NCBI GenBank assembly: GCA_031266555.1
Contig: JAISAU010000024.1
Location: 1-64,000, forward strand
Direction of reading: 5' to 3'
Length of the DNA: 64,000 bases
Source: Campylobacteraceae bacterium
GTDB taxonomy: Bacteria > Campylobacterota > Campylobacteria > Campylobacterales > Campylobacteraceae
Made by a program: the position numbers and the translations under genes. The notes beneath the pieces were generated by a model. It saw only the letters and a program-made list of their open reading frames with translations, had not been told where the DNA came from and searched no databases. Position 1 is the stretch's first letter. The number at the start of each line of letters is the position of its first letter. Shown piece after piece: positions 7,938 through 16,548 of this stretch.

Positions 7938-8468
7938 TTATTTGATACCTGTATATTTGAAATCAAATTCAAGTGAAAAAGGCTCAAACCATTTGCCAAC
8001 TCCCGTAGCTTTATCAGAATGTCGTCCAAAACCTTGTTTTTGAGGATTTTCTATCGTATATTTCAGATGATAGTTACCCACTCCCAACATTTTGATATTA
8101 GCTCCGTAGTGCGGACCGTCGATAGCCACCATAGGCATAAATGTTCCGCTCTTTTTAGCGCCTGTATCTTTGTTAGTCAATTCATATGAAACGGCAAGAT
8201 ATGGTATCCACTCTCCGTCTCCAAAACCGTTTTGATTACCTTCTATGGCGTGAATATCGGCTTCCAAATGGATATCCGCTTGCGAAGGAGCCAAATCTAT
8301 GCCCTTTGGTTCCATATCTATAGGTGATAGATAAACTGCGGCAATGAGCATATTGTTTATCTCAACTTCCTCTCCGATAGGAAACTCTTTAAACTCATCG
8401 GCCGCAGCCGCGTTTAAAACAAAAACAGTAGCTATAGCTACAAATGACCTTGTCAATAACTTGACCAT
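7938..8468 (-). CDS. Periplasmic iron-binding protein P19
   Basis: 176 residues with a 23-residue signal peptide ending AAA. It belongs to the P19/Tpd/FetP family (Fe/Cu-binding, immunoglobulin-like fold). Family features visible: AVYLSPIDMEPKG, LEADIHA, and GPHYGANI. The family's metal site uses His and Met residues from such segments, and P19 of C. jejuni was shown to bind copper and iron and to be needed for growth in iron limitation. A good ribosome site (AGGAGAG) precedes ATG 8468. Lies directly downstream of the FTR1-type permease, its usual partner. Confidence 0.93.
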   Translation of the reverse strand: MVKLLTRSFVAIATVFVLNAAAADEFKEFPIGEEVEINNMLIAAVYLSPIDMEPKGIDLAPSQADIHLEADIHAIEGNQNGFGDGEWIPYLAVSYELTNKDTGAKKSGTFMPMVAIDGPHYGANIKMLGVGNYHLKYTIENPQKQGFGRHSDKATGVGKWFEPFSLEFDFKYTGIK

Positions 8469-8518
8469 GTTCTCTCCTTGTTAAAATATGTTTTTATCAA
8501 AAATCTAAAAACCAAAAC

Positions 8519-10486
8519 CTACTTAGCGCCGCTTTTCGCGCGAACTTTTTTACTCTCTGTTTTATCATAATTATCATCTTTTATTTTTTTAGCCCTACTT
8601 TTTATTAGTATCGTCCCTATGATAATTCCTAAAATCAACGCTATTTGAGGCAATAAGCTCTCCACATAAGGATATATTCCAAGCCAAGTAATGGTCGGAA
8701 ATCCTTCTATGATAATAGGTTCTATGATTTTGCCTTCGACCAATTCCATAATGCCTTTTCCGGTAAAAACCACCGACATGTAAAAGATAATCGCGCTTGT
8801 TATAACAAAAAACGGTCTTATAGGTATTTTAACCGCTCCCGCTTTGAGAAGAAAAAATAAAATCGTAAGAAGCACCAAACCTATGACAAGACCTATAGCC
8901 ACCGCGCTGTATCCAAGAGCGTTTTTAGCGTCAAAAAGTATCGCTTGATAAAATAAAACAGTCTCAGCGCCTTCTCTATAAACAGCTAAAAATACCGTGA
9001 ACCAAAGAGCTTTTGCAGAACCGCTGCTAAGAGAATCTCTTACTTTTCCCGATATATAGCGCGCCCATTTTTTCGCGTAAGCGTTTGACAAAAGCCAAAA
9101 TCCAACATAAAACAGTAAAAGTACGGCTACTAGCATAGTCACGCCTTCAAGCATTTCTCTTGACTCTCCTGAAGCGTTAAAAAGATAATTCATAACGAAA
9201 GCCGTTGCGAAACTAAGAACTATAGCCGTCCAAAGCGAACTGTAAACGATATTTAATTTACTGCTGTTGCCGCTTTTGATAAGATAAGCGATAACCGCCG
9301 CGACGACTATTAACGCTTCAACGCCTTCTCTTAATATAATGATCAAAGAGTAAATAAATAACGACCAAGGAGTTGCGGAAGCTGAAAGTTTTTGCGCTCC
9401 TTGCTCTACTTCGTCGTATAATTTTTGTAAAGCCGCTTCGACTCTATCTATACTTCCGCCGCCTTTCATGACGGCTACTATCTCGCTGAAAGTTCCTTCT
9501 ATTACCAATTTCAACGTACCGTCAATCGCTCCTACTTTAATTTCCATTCCGCTTGCTTCAAATATGTCAAAATAGGCGTTTTGAACGGTATCAGCGGCTT
9601 TTTTAATATCGCCGTTTTTATAAGCGTCCAGAGCTTTTTCTCCTTCGGCTTTGATACTCGCCAATACTTCAAAATAGTTTTGAGAAGGTATTTCGTCTTC
9701 TTCTATCTCCACATCAACCACAGCAAGTTCAGCGGCGCTGTTTGGAAGTTGATTTAACGCCAAATAGATATTATTTTTTAACTTCGAGATATCGTTTTGC
9801 AAAATTGAGACATCGTCCAAAGAGTCTATGCTGATGATTATTCGTCTCATCTCGTTTTGCATTTGTCCGTCTCTTGCTTGAGAGAGGTGTTTTCGTATGG
9901 CAACTTCCGCCATACCGTTTCTATAATCTTCAAATTGCGCTGTTCTTATAAGCTCTTTAGCTTTCATTTTATCTCCGCTTTTGAATGCTTCAATGCCTTT
10001 ATTGAATTTTTCATTCATATTGTCATATAAAGTTTGCCATCTTATATCCAAATTTTGCGAAGCTTGTTCGCTATTTGTATCCGCCGCGCCGCCGTTTTGC
10101 GAAACCGCGACAGTTATCACTACTCCGCTTTGGAGTTTTGGCAATACTTCGTCCATATCGGCATTTAAACTATCGATCATAGCTTGTACTTCAGAAATTG
10201 CCGTACCGTTTTTAATTAAATTTCTGATTTTTGTGAATTTTCGTTCCATATCCCAAGCTTTTTTGCTTGAAATATTTATTCTGATGGGACCTTCCAGATT
10301 TTCAAAAAGTTCAAAATAAGCGCTTTGAGCAACTTCTCTCGCCTCGTCTTGCTTGCCTTCTTCGTACAACTCTATGCTATTTGCGAACCTCTCTTTTACT
10401 CTATCCACCAAATCTTGATAATCATATTCTCTGGCAAATATAGGAATTAAAAGCGACGCGAAAAGAAGCCAAACTATTTTTTTCAT
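8519..10486 (-). CDS. FTR1-family iron permease with extracytoplasmic repeat domain
   Basis: About 655 residues from ATG 10486, chosen for its GGAG ribosome site and proper signal peptide (MKKIVWLLFASLLIPIFA); an ATG at 10510 would add eight residues. The N-terminal half is periplasmic and holds three copies of a helical repeat built around E-x-(A/G)-x(4-6)-G-x(2-3)-A-x(2-6)-(A/Q)-(A/T)-(Y/Q)-F. The C-terminal half has seven or so spans with two REGxE iron motifs (REGVE near residue 385, REGAE near 505), the FTR1 signature. Equivalent to Cj1658; first gene of the operon, behind Fur-box-like sites. Confidence 0.93.
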   Translation of the reverse strand: MKKIVWLLFASLLIPIFAREYDYQDLVDRVKERFANSIELYEEGKQDEAREVAQSAYFELFENLEGPIRINISSKKAWDMERKFTKIRNLIKNGTAISEVQAMIDSLNADMDEVLPKLQSGVVITVAVSQNGGAADTNSEQASQNLDIRWQTLYDNMNEKFNKGIEAFKSGDKMKAKELIRTAQFEDYRNGMAEVAIRKHLSQARDGQMQNEMRRIIISIDSLDDVSILQNDISKLKNNIYLALNQLPNSAAELAVVDVEIEEDEIPSQNYFEVLASIKAEGEKALDAYKNGDIKKAADTVQNAYFDIFEASGMEIKVGAIDGTLKLVIEGTFSEIVAVMKGGGSIDRVEAALQKLYDEVEQGAQKLSASATPWSLFIYSLIIILREGVEALIVVAAVIAYLIKSGNSSKLNIVYSSLWTAIVLSFATAFVMNYLFNASGESREMLEGVTMLVAVLLLFYVGFWLLSNAYAKKWARYISGKVRDSLSSGSAKALWFTVFLAVYREGAETVLFYQAILFDAKNALGYSAVAIGLVIGLVLLTILFFLLKAGAVKIPIRPFFVITSAIIFYMSVVFTGKGIMELVEGKIIEPIIIEGFPTITWLGIYPYVESLLPQIALILGIIIGTILIKSRAKKIKDDNYDKTESKKVRAKSGAK

Positions 10487-10510
10487 CAAAAATTCTCCAA
10501 TATAAAACAA

Positions 10511-10650
10511 TGATACTTATTATCAATAAAATAAAAAAGTAGTTTGAATTTTATACTCTATAAGCTTTATAAATAATAAAAAAATAATCATTATCATTTG
10601 ATAAACTTTTATGATAATCAATAAAACTGATAAATGATAATTTTATAAGT
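10511..10650 (-). promoter_or_regulatory. Fur-box-like palindromes in front of the iron operon
   Basis: Three stretches resemble the Fur consensus made of NAT(A/T)AT-type repeats: TGATACTTATTATCAATA at 10511-10528, ATAATCATTATCATTTGAT at 10584-10602, and TGATAATCAATAAAACTGAT with ATGATAAT at 10612-10640. They cover the short gap before an iron-uptake operon, exactly where Fur repression is expected. Sites are judged by eye. Confidence 0.65.
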
Positions 10651-10687
10651 TATGATTTTAGTCTCAAAAAGACGATTTTGCGCCGCT

Positions 10688-11497
10688 TTATTCTTTTTGC
10701 GTCTCTTTTTGATTTGTCAGAAATTGTAAATAATCGCTAATATTAATGAGTGAAAATGTAACCAAAAATATCATAAGACCGGGGAAAAAACTAACCCACC
10801 AAGCGACGTCTATAACTTCTTTGCCTTCCGATATGATACTTCCCCAACTTATATCAGGCGGCATAACGCCGATTCCCAAAAAACTAAGTCCGCTTTCGGC
10901 TAATATAGCTCCGCTAAGCGAAAATGTAAAACTTATAAAAAATATCGGAGCTAAAAGGGGAGCAAAGTATTTAAATATGATTTTTAGCTTCGACACGTGT
11001 GCTAGCCTCAACACTTTTATAAACGGTTGCGAATTTATAGCAAAACTCTCGCTTCTGATTAGCCTCGCCATACTCATCCAGCCGGTTACCGATATGACGA
11101 TAACAAGTGTTAAAGCCGAGGCGTTTATATAACTTATGAGTGCCAATAAAAGAAAAAACGTTGGAAAAGTGAGAAACAGATCTATTATTATCACGATAAT
11201 CTTATCTGTATTTTTCGCAAAAAATCCCGCGCTTATTCCTATAACAAGACCTGCAAAACTTGCTATCACAGCGCTGCAAAATCCTATAAAAAGCGACACT
11301 TTTCCGCCTTCAATTATACGAGCTAATATATCCCGCCCCAGTCTATCCGTACCCAAAATATGTGAAAAATTCGGCGCTTGCAAAAGTTCTTTAGAACTCA
11401 TATCGTAAGGCGATAGCGGATATATAAACCCTCCCAAAAACGACAATAAAATTATAAAAGCCAAAATTGTAAAACTGGCTATAGGCGCTTTTTTCAT
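10688..11497 (-). CDS. OppC/DppC-type ABC peptide/nickel permease
   Basis: 269 residues. N-terminal span, then the OppC N-terminal motif (SPYDMSS...HILGTDRLGRDILARII) and five further spans with a binding-protein-dependent transport signature (ESGLSFLGIG-x-x-P-x-x-SWG). It would be one half of the membrane channel of an oligopeptide, dipeptide or nickel importer. The other subunits (OppB-like permease, ATPases, binding protein) are not next to it: rsmD is upstream and the iron operon downstream. An orphan component; substrate not predictable. Confidence 0.87.
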   Translation of the reverse strand: MKKAPIASFTILAFIILLSFLGGFIYPLSPYDMSSKELLQAPNFSHILGTDRLGRDILARIIEGGKVSLFIGFCSAVIASFAGLVIGISAGFFAKNTDKIIVIIIDLFLTFPTFFLLLALISYINASALTLVIVISVTGWMSMARLIRSESFAINSQPFIKVLRLAHVSKLKIIFKYFAPLLAPIFFISFTFSLSGAILAESGLSFLGIGVMPPDISWGSIISEGKEVIDVAWWVSFFPGLMIFLVTFSLINISDYLQFLTNQKETQKE

Positions 11498-11547
11498 AAC
11501 TTCTTTCCCAAAATTTATAAAAATATCTTTATAACAATCAAAATTCT

Positions 11548-12186
11548 TTACATGTAAAAGCTTATTGAACTATTGCCAAAAGCTTTTGTCTTTAAAAGTT
11601 TAAAATCTTTTATAGAGCTTGGCATTTCAAAAGCGCTTACATGTTCAAACGCGGCAAGTTTTACTTTTGATTTTGGCAAAGAAGCGAATAGCTCTATAGT
11701 TTTTTTATAAATATCGCTCATTCCGTCCCGTATATCAAACGGCGGGTCAAAATAAAAAAACGCCGCCTCTTCCAAACTTTGCGCAATTTGAGGAAGTCTG
11801 ACAAATGTGTCGTCTAAAAAACAGATAGTTTTTAAAGCATCTACGCTCTCGCAATTTCTTTTTAAAACGCCAAACGCCGCTCTGTTTTTTTCTATAAAAT
11901 AAGCTTTTTTAGCCCCGCGACTTAACGCCTCAAGCCCCATACTTCCGCTTCCAGCAAACGCTTCTATAAAGCAAGCGTCTATGATGTCAAATTGAATAGT
12001 ATTAAAAAACGATGATTTCAGTATCGCTTTTGTGCTTCTTGTCGTATCTTTTGAGGGTAAAAGCAACTTTTTACCTTTAAATTTACCTCCCAAAATAGTT
12101 ACATGTAAGCTCTTTTGTGCCAATTTCAAATGTTTCCTTTTGAAAAATATCGGACAAAATTGTAACATACTTTCATAAAGCCGCAT
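11548..12186 (-). CDS. rsmD: 16S rRNA (guanine-966-N2)-methyltransferase RsmD
   Basis: Up to 212 residues. The RsmD fold starts at about residue 29 (VTILGGKFKGKKLLLP), so the true start may lie downstream of ATG 12186, for example at one of the TTG codons around residue 20. SAM-binding motif EAFAGSGSMGLEALSRGA, acidic residue in FIEKN, and catalytic motif FDPPF are all present. It methylates 16S rRNA in the 30S body. Ends with a typical short tail; no partner gene nearby. Confidence 0.88.
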   Translation of the reverse strand: MRLYESMLQFCPIFFKRKHLKLAQKSLHVTILGGKFKGKKLLLPSKDTTRSTKAILKSSFFNTIQFDIIDACFIEAFAGSGSMGLEALSRGAKKAYFIEKNRAAFGVLKRNCESVDALKTICFLDDTFVRLPQIAQSLEEAAFFYFDPPFDIRDGMSDIYKKTIELFASLPKSKVKLAAFEHVSAFEMPSSIKDFKLLKTKAFGNSSISFYM

Positions 12187-12279
12187 GTCAAACGTTTTAA
12201 AAAAGTAAAAATAAGGGGTTTATAATCGTTTTTTAAATATCCTATTGCTTTGCATAATTTAAATTGATTTGGAGTTTTT

Positions 12280-14082
12280 ATGAAGCAAATTTTAATGGGT
12301 AATGAAGCTATAGCGTTAGCGCTTATGCATTCAAATATTCAGATGATTTCCGGATATCCCGGAACTCCGTCCAGCGAAATTATTACTAATTATCAAAAAT
12401 TAATAAACAGATACAATATAAACGCTTACGCGCAATGGGCGACAAATGAAAAAGTAGGTTTTGAAGTAGCGTACGCCGGGGCAATATCCGGAAAAAGAGC
12501 GTGCGCGACTATGAAACAAGTAGGTCTTAACGTGGCAAGCGACGCGCTGATGAGCGCGGCTTATATCGGAAACACAGGAGCTATGCTCTTGATAAGCGCG
12601 GACGATCCTGGATTTTATTCGTCCCAAACCGAACAAGACAGCAGAAGTTTCGCTAAATTCGCAAAAATCCCCGTATTTGACCCCGCAACTCCGCAAGAAG
12701 CTTACGATATGACAAAAACGGCTATAGAACTTTCCGAAAAATTTCAAACCATCGTTATGCTTCGTCCTGTTATGAGAGTATGTCATGCGAGAGAAATTTG
12801 CGAAGTAGACGAAACGCATGAATTCGCCGCGCGCGAAGGAGATTTTAAAAGAGACGCTTCAAGATGGGCTGCCGTGCCAAGAGGCGGAAGATTCGCTCAA
12901 GGCATAGAGCAAATACAACGAATAGAAGAGTTAAAACGTTACAATTACCAAGTATTTATAGAACCGAAATTAAAAGATCTTAAAAACAGTAAAACGCTCT
13001 GTCTTACAAGCGGAACAGGCGACGGTTACGCTAAAGAGTGTTTGAGAGAAACCGATATCAGCACTGATATTTTAAAGATTGATATGCCTTATCCTTTGCC
13101 TAAAAACGAGCTTGAAAAGTTATTTGAAAAATACGAATCTGTAGTTATCTTTGAAGAGAGTTATCCTTGCATGGAAGAGCAACTCTCAAGCGAAAAAGTG
13201 CGCGGCAAAATGACAAAAGACGTACATGTGATAGACGAATTTACAAAAGAGAAAGTTTTGCAAACATTTATAAATATAGGACTTTGGAATAAAGAGAATA
13301 TTTATAAAAACGAACATTATGATAAAGAGTTGCCTTCTCGTCCTCCAAATTTATGCCCGGGCTGTCCACATAGAGATATATATTTTGCCATAAAAAAGAC
13401 GTTTCGCGAAAAAAGTTCCATATTCCCTTCAGATATAGGCTGTTATACTTTAGGACTTAATCAAAACGCCATCGATTTGGTTTTGTGTATGGGAGGAAGC
13501 ATTGGAGCCGCCAGCGGTTTTGGTATAGCCAATCCGCAAAAAACAGTGATAGCGACTATAGGCGACAGCACATTTTTACACGGCGGAATCCCAGCTCTAA
13601 TAAACGCAGTATACCAAAAGCATAAATTTATATTGGTTATTATGGACAACTCCACAACGGCGATGACAGGACGTCAAACAACGCCAGAGCGCGCAGCTCC
13701 TGAAAATATTGATATAAAACGTATAGTAGAGGGTTGCGGGGCTGTCTGTTTTGAGTATTCATATAAACCCGATATCAAAGAAATAATATCTTTCATGAAA
13801 GAATTGAAGAAAAAGCTTGAAAACGCGAATGGTCCTATTGTAGCGGTTATGAGAGAGTTTTGTATACTTGACAAAGAACGCTCATTTGAGTTTTTGCCAA
13901 ATACAAAGGCTAAAGTCAATCAAGATAAGTGTATTGCATGTAACGAATGTATAAGCAAGCACAACTGTCCCGCTTTCAGATATAATGAAAACGGCAAAGT
14001 CGAGATTGATTCGTTTTTATGCGTAGGATGCGCAGCATGTATAAACGGATTGTGTCCTACAAACGCGTTTGAATTGGCGTAA
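12280..14082 (+). CDS. iorA: Indolepyruvate:ferredoxin oxidoreductase, alpha subunit
   Basis: 600 residues. N-terminal pyruvate-ferredoxin-oxidoreductase domain I (GNEAIALALMHSNIQMISGYPGTPSSE), a transketolase-like middle, and a TPP-binding domain with CPGCPHR and GDSTFLHGGIPAL...MDNSTTAMTG. The C-terminus carries two 4Fe-4S motifs (CIACNECISKHNC and CVGCAACINGLC). Converts arylpyruvates to arylacetyl-CoA with ferredoxin reduction, or the reverse. ATG 12280 is preceded by GGAG. Followed after 9 bases by iorB, its obligate partner. Confidence 0.95.
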   Translation: MKQILMGNEAIALALMHSNIQMISGYPGTPSSEIITNYQKLINRYNINAYAQWATNEKVGFEVAYAGAISGKRACATMKQVGLNVASDALMSAAYIGNTGAMLLISADDPGFYSSQTEQDSRSFAKFAKIPVFDPATPQEAYDMTKTAIELSEKFQTIVMLRPVMRVCHAREICEVDETHEFAAREGDFKRDASRWAAVPRGGRFAQGIEQIQRIEELKRYNYQVFIEPKLKDLKNSKTLCLTSGTGDGYAKECLRETDISTDILKIDMPYPLPKNELEKLFEKYESVVIFEESYPCMEEQLSSEKVRGKMTKDVHVIDEFTKEKVLQTFINIGLWNKENIYKNEHYDKELPSRPPNLCPGCPHRDIYFAIKKTFREKSSIFPSDIGCYTLGLNQNAIDLVLCMGGSIGAASGFGIANPQKTVIATIGDSTFLHGGIPALINAVYQKHKFILVIMDNSTTAMTGRQTTPERAAPENIDIKRIVEGCGAVCFEYSYKPDIKEIISFMKELKKKLENANGPIVAVMREFCILDKERSFEFLPNTKAKVNQDKCIACNECISKHNCPAFRYNENGKVEIDSFLCVGCAACINGLCPTNAFELA

Positions 14083-14091
14083 GGAGAAAAA

Positions 14092-14631
14092 ATGAAATAT
14101 CAAGTGGTAATAGCCGGTTTTGGCGGTCAAGGCGTTGTATTTTTAGTAAAAGTTCTCTCTATCGCCTCAAGCCTTAAAAATGAAAAATGTTTGGGAACTG
14201 AAAATCACGGCATGAGTCAAAGAGGCGGTTCGGTGTCTTGTTATGTCAAAATAGGCGATTTTAGCTCTCCTGCTATAGACGAAGGGCAAGCCGACTTGCT
14301 TATAGCGTTGGAGGGCAACGAGGCTCTTAGAAATATTCAATTTTTACAAGCGCAAAATGGAATCATAGTAGTAAACGCCGATAAAAATTTTCCGCAATTA
14401 AATTATAAAACTATAAAAATAGACGCGTTTTCAAAAGCAAACCAAAATATCTTTAATATACAAGCGTTGAACGTTTATATGCTTGGCATTTGTCTTGCTC
14501 GCGCACAAAATTTCCCTTTTACGCAAGAAGATATAGAAAAAGCCATACATGTAATGAACGAAAAAGTTGCCGATAAAAATATCATAGTTTTGCGTCAAGC
14601 TATAAAAGACGCGCATGAGGAGGATGTATGA
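14092..14631 (+). CDS. iorB: Indolepyruvate:ferredoxin oxidoreductase, beta subunit
   Basis: 179 residues of the gamma-type 2-oxoacid oxidoreductase domain, opening with VVIAGFGGQGVVFLVKVL and carrying HGMSQRGGSVSCYVKIG, both family hallmarks. Forms the heterodimeric or heterotetrameric enzyme with IorA. AGGAG ribosome site at 14082-14086; the stop overlaps the start of the CoA-ligase gene by four bases. Confidence 0.94.
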   Translation: MKYQVVIAGFGGQGVVFLVKVLSIASSLKNEKCLGTENHGMSQRGGSVSCYVKIGDFSSPAIDEGQADLLIALEGNEALRNIQFLQAQNGIIVVNADKNFPQLNYKTIKIDAFSKANQNIFNIQALNVYMLGICLARAQNFPFTQEDIEKAIHVMNEKVADKNIIVLRQAIKDAHEEDV

Positions 14632-15923
14632 TTTGGTCAAAAGAGGAGTCTTTGTCGCGTGATGAAATGTCCGCGCTTCAAAGTAAAAGGCTGCAAGATA
14701 CCGTATCAAAAGTTTACGCAAAAGTGCCGTTTTACAAACGCAAATTTGACGAGCTTGGCATAAAAGCACAAGATATCAAAACCATAGCCGATATAGCGAA
14801 GTTGCCTTTTACAAAAAAGCAAGACTTGCGCGATAATTATCCGTTCGGACTTTTCGCCGTTGACAATTCCGAACTTATCAGGATACACAGTTCCAGCGGC
14901 ACAACGGGTAAACCTACTGTTGTGGGTTATACAAAGTCCGATATAGACGTTTGGGCTGAAGGCGTAGCAAGAGTGCTTACAATGGGCGGTATCACTAAAA
15001 ACGATATTGTACATGTAGCTTACGGATACGGATTATTTACGGGCGGTTTGGGTCTTCACGACGGAGCTACAAAAGTCGGCGCGACCGTTATACCAAGTTC
15101 AGGCGGATTTACTTCAAGACAAGCAATGCTTTTAAAAGATTTCGGCGCGACCGCGCTTGCTTGCACTCCAACGTTTGCTATGCACATTTTAGAGACCGCG
15201 TTGCGCGAAGGATATGAGCCAAAAAAAGCTTTTAAATTGAAAGCCGGATTTTTTGGCGCGGAGCCTACAAGCAGAGGATTGAAAGACGAATTAGCAAATG
15301 GTTTAAATATCAGCTATCACGATATTTACGGACTTTCAGAGATAATAGGACCGGGAGTTGCCGGCAATTGCAAATATAGCAAAGATTTACATATATTTGA
15401 AGACCACTTCTATCCTGAAATAATCGACCCGAATACTTTGGAAGTGCTGCCGTACGGAGAAAAAGGCGAACTTGTTATCACATCTTTGACAAAACAAGCT
15501 CTTCCGATTATCAGATACAGAACCGGCGATGTAACTATATTAAATGTCGAGGTTTGCAAATGCGGCAGAACGCAGGTGCGTATGAAAAACATTATGGGCA
15601 GAGTCGACGATATGTTGATTGTAAACGGCGTGAACGTATTTCCGTCTCAAGTTGAACATGTATTGTCAAATATCGATGAGATTACGCTTAATTACCAAAT
15701 CATCGTTGATAAAAAAGGCTATCTTGATAAGCTTGACGTTATGGTTGAAGTCACAGAAGATATGCCTATGGACAGCATAGGAGCTCTTGAAAGAGTGCAA
15801 AAAAAGATACAAAACGAGCTTTTGAGCAATCTTTATATTCACGCCAACGTCAAGTTGGTTGAACCAAGAACTATTGAACGCTCACAAGGAAAAGCCGTGC
15901 GCGTTGTTGATAAAAGGAGTTAA
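14628..15923 (+). CDS. paaK: Phenylacetate-CoA ligase-type enzyme
   Basis: 431 residues of the AMP-forming PaaK family. Adenylate motif SSSGTTGKPTVVGYT near residue 91, GLSEIIGPGVAGNC, the YRTGD motif, a CKCGRTQVRM segment typical of anaerobic PaaK, and IMGRVDDMLIVNGVNVFP before the C-terminal domain. Activates phenylacetate or related aryl acids to CoA thioesters. Coupled to iorB by a four-base overlap. In this arrangement (ior-paaK-ACT) the pair can interconvert aryl acids, arylacetyl-CoA and arylpyruvates. Confidence 0.93.
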   Translation: MIWSKEESLSRDEMSALQSKRLQDTVSKVYAKVPFYKRKFDELGIKAQDIKTIADIAKLPFTKKQDLRDNYPFGLFAVDNSELIRIHSSSGTTGKPTVVGYTKSDIDVWAEGVARVLTMGGITKNDIVHVAYGYGLFTGGLGLHDGATKVGATVIPSSGGFTSRQAMLLKDFGATALACTPTFAMHILETALREGYEPKKAFKLKAGFFGAEPTSRGLKDELANGLNISYHDIYGLSEIIGPGVAGNCKYSKDLHIFEDHFYPEIIDPNTLEVLPYGEKGELVITSLTKQALPIIRYRTGDVTILNVEVCKCGRTQVRMKNIMGRVDDMLIVNGVNVFPSQVEHVLSNIDEITLNYQIIVDKKGYLDKLDVMVEVTEDMPMDSIGALERVQKKIQNELLSNLYIHANVKLVEPRTIERSQGKAVRVVDKRS

Positions 15924-15925
15924 AA

Positions 15926-16354
15926 ATGAAATATTTTGTAAAACAACTTACTGTGTTTTTAGAAAATAAACCCGGAGAGCTTGCCTCTTTCACTCACATT
16001 TTAAGCGATAAAAACGTCAATATCAAATCTTTGATATTGGTGGAATCCACAGAATACGGACTTGTACGCGCCATAGTGGATAATCCGCAAAAAGCGAAAG
16101 CTGTGCTGGAAAGTGCTGGACTCAGCGTAAGATTTAGCGACGTTTTGGCTGTTAAAATAAAAGACGAGGTGGGAAGTTTTGACAGAATAGTAACGATTCT
16201 AAGTAGAAATAATATCAATATCTTATATACTTATAGTTTTTACTCTGCAAACAGCGGCATTTTTATCTTTAGCGTTGATAATTTGCAAAAAGGCGTTGAC
16301 GTACTTTTGGAGGCAAAAGAAAATGTTTTGGAAGCGGCGTATTTTTATGAGTGA
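15926..16354 (+). CDS. Tandem ACT-domain protein
   Basis: 142 residues comprising two ACT domains (about 1-70 and 71-142), beginning VKQLTVFLENKPGELASFTHILSDKNVNIKSL, the ligand-binding segment of amino-acid-sensing ACT domains. No catalytic domain. Such stand-alone proteins often follow paaK in ior operons and presumably sense an aromatic amino acid. Two bases after paaK with an AAAGGAG ribosome site. Confidence 0.88.
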   Translation: MKYFVKQLTVFLENKPGELASFTHILSDKNVNIKSLILVESTEYGLVRAIVDNPQKAKAVLESAGLSVRFSDVLAVKIKDEVGSFDRIVTILSRNNINILYTYSFYSANSGIFIFSVDNLQKGVDVLLEAKENVLEAAYFYE

Positions 16355-16548
16355 GTTGACAAAGTAAACTTTAGATATAATTGTTAGAATTTTAAAATTG
16401 ATATTAAGGAATATCACGAAGCCAATTTATTTCAATAATTATTTGCTGGCATATCTGCATTTTGAAAACAGAATTGGCAAAAATAAATAAGTATTTGAAA
16501 TTTAAATATAAATAGAAATTTTTAATGTTTTAACAAAAAGGAGAGAAT

